Shown: one piece after another, positions 63,093 through 64,000 of the stretch
Position numbering within the stretch: position 1 is the stretch's first letter
Layout of the letters: each line of letters opens with the position of its first letter
Position numbers and translations under genes: made by a program
Notes under the pieces: model-generated
Told to the model about the DNA's origin: nothing
The model's input: the letters and a program-made list of their open reading frames with translations, nothing else
Databases searched by the model: none
NCBI GenBank assembly: GCA_963703125.1
Contig: OY969790.1
Coordinates: forward strand, 2,480,001 to 2,544,000
DNA length: 64,000 bases
Reading direction: 5' to 3'
Source of the DNA: MFD04716-140 sp963703125
GTDB taxonomy: Bacteria > Bacteroidota > Bacteroidia > Flavobacteriales > Flavobacteriaceae

Positions 63093-64000
63093 TTAATCAA
63101 CATCCCAGAAAATTTTAGTAGTCAAATTATCGGAACCACTCACAGTACCGTAATTTTCTGTGTTGTAAACTTTTTCACTGCTTGGATATAACCATCTATT
63201 GGGCGGTAATGTCTGCGCATTTGCATTATCAGGCAGAAAATCAAACTCGGGTTTATTCAATCGTCTTATTTCGGCCCAGCTATCTGGCAATTGCAATACA
63301 CTAAAATGGATCCATTTTTGGGTAGCTATCAGCGAAATTTTGTCATCTTCCGTTGCTGCATTGTTCCAATTAACCTCAGAGCTATTGACATACGTCATGA
63401 TTTCAGTATCATTTGTAGGCAACAAGTCTCCTGAAGTCCCATCGGCACTTAAATTACGAAGTGCATAGTAAAATTCCGTAGATTTAGAAATAGCATCTTC
63501 GTAACTGGTTTTCGCCATAGCGTCATTACCTGATTTTAGATATGCTTCCGCCTTTAGCAAACTTACTTCAGTAGCCGTCATCAAGATCCCTGGGAAGTAT
63601 TCATTGCGGCTCAGGGAAGATCTGTTATAAATTGAAAGCGTACCGGTATTGAACAAGGTGGTTTGTTCAGAGTCCAATAATAAAGGATCCAGACCGATAT
63701 AGACTCCTGCAGCATTTTCACCTTGCTCGAACATAGCTCTTAACCTAGGATCTGAATTGGTATTCATATGATCGATCATGGCCTTGCTAGCCAAATTACC
63801 ATCCCAATCCTCTAAACCGGTTCTAAAGCCTTTTGAATTTATTGGTGTATCTAAATTGGTTACATCAATTTGAATGTTCTCCGAATTCCCTTCCACAATT
63901 GGATATTGCCCCGGGTTGGCCAAGATTGCACTGATTTCTGATTGTGATCTTGATTGAAATTCAGAAGCTCCCGAAACCCTAGTCAACATTCTTAAACGTA
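63093..64000 (-). CDS. SusD/RagB-like glycan-binding lipoprotein, 3' part (runs off window)
   Basis: The minus strand is open from the edge at 64000 to TAA at 63093 (about 302 residues), and the frame continues beyond an internal ATG at 63989, so the start is outside. The C-terminal features are TEVSLLKAEAYLKSGN, the repeated helices that form TPR-like units, PDSWAEIRRLNKPEF and RWLYPSSEKVYN, which fit the SusD_2-type end. SusD proteins sit on the outer membrane with a SusC TonB porin and bind oligosaccharides. A susC gene is expected outside the window. Confidence 0.9.
   Translation of the reverse strand, partial: RLRMLTRVSGASEFQSRSQSEISAILANPGQYPIVEGNSENIQIDVTNLDTPINSKGFRTGLEDWDGNLASKAMIDHMNTNSDPRLRAMFEQGENAAGVYIGLDPLLLDSEQTTLFNTGTLSIYNRSSLSRNEYFPGILMTATEVSLLKAEAYLKSGNDAMAKTSYEDAISKSTEFYYALRNLSADGTSGDLLPTNDTEIMTYVNSSEVNWNNAATEDDKISLIATQKWIHFSVLQLPDSWAEIRRLNKPEFDFLPDNANAQTLPPNRWLYPSSEKVYNTENYGTVSGSDNLTTKIFWDVD

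Noticed and set aside
1..64000. tRNA and rRNA genes
   Set aside because: I found no cloverleaf with a TTCGA-type T-loop or rRNA core sequence; absence by eye is not proof.

Overview
The window reads as a chromosomal segment of a marine-type member of the Bacteroidota, most likely family Flavobacteriaceae. Supporting signs are SusD-like outer-membrane proteins, many lipoproteins with a C-terminal lipobox cysteine, polysaccharide-active enzymes (GH43, GH95 alpha-L-fucosidase, CE1-like esterase), TAnnTTTG-type promoter boxes, almost no Shine-Dalgarno sequences, and moderate G+C content with AT-rich islands. No rRNA, tRNA, CRISPR array, phage module or classical IS element was seen.

Layout. 1-3.75 kb: tandem small lipoproteins, then the conserved ffh and folD genes, split by a mobile four-helix-bundle (23S-IVP/Avd-like) gene. 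3.9-15.1 kb: a plus-strand run of secreted or periplasmic enzymes (two esterases, DUF2306 protein, metallo-hydrolase, sugar isomerase/epimerase-like protein, GH43, a HEAT-repeat/cytochrome c dehydrogenase split by a frameshift, aldo/keto reductase), probably for carbohydrate turnover. 15.1-22.1 kb: mostly minus-strand accessory genes (VOC proteins, DUF1801, DUF1697, a decayed PhnB-like gene, and a Hanks-type kinase flanked by inverted GTTGTGTAAA ends and long stem-loops). 22.1-29.8 kb: HxlR, YitT, a lipoprotein, a HerA-like ATPase, queE, a metzincin-like lipoprotein, a methyltransferase, YkgJ and a sterol desaturase. 29.8-33.7 kb: a GH95 fucosidase lying between the intact desaturase and a stray desaturase-like tail, then a secreted protein with five acidic repeats. 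33.8-40.2 kb: LytS/LytTR two-component pair, carboxylesterase, and an IorAB molybdenum hydroxylase whose small subunit is unusually G+C-rich. 40.3-42.5 kb: three AT-rich membrane/coiled-coil genes bounded by GTTGTG boxes. 42.6-48.4 kb: NamZ (frameshifted), LolE-like permease, cysteine synthase, CotH (frameshifted), aldose epimerase. 48.4-52.9 kb: two Crp/Fnr-family regulators, then a YceI / ring-cleaving dioxygenase / hydrolase operon resembling quinone-stress loci, and rpiA. 53-58.1 kb: DUF1080 lipoprotein, SulP transporter, MBL-rhodanese protein, DUF2892 protein and two tiny membrane proteins, with TGAT-N4-ATCA palindromes. 58.1-64 kb: an exonuclease-GIY-YIG fusion, a 1126-residue ThuA/sugar-dehydrogenase/PKD/cytochrome c lipoprotein, and the C-terminal part of a SusD protein running off the window.

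Three large genes (split at about 11460, 42850 and 47388) are each broken by a small indel. Two of these lie in homopolymer runs, so base-calling error is a real alternative to gene decay. The best candidates for something undescribed are the accessory genes bounded by inverted GTTGTG ends plus hairpins (19.0-20.7 kb and 40.37-42.47 kb), the five-repeat secreted protein, and the TGAT-N4-ATCA sites with their tiny membrane proteins.
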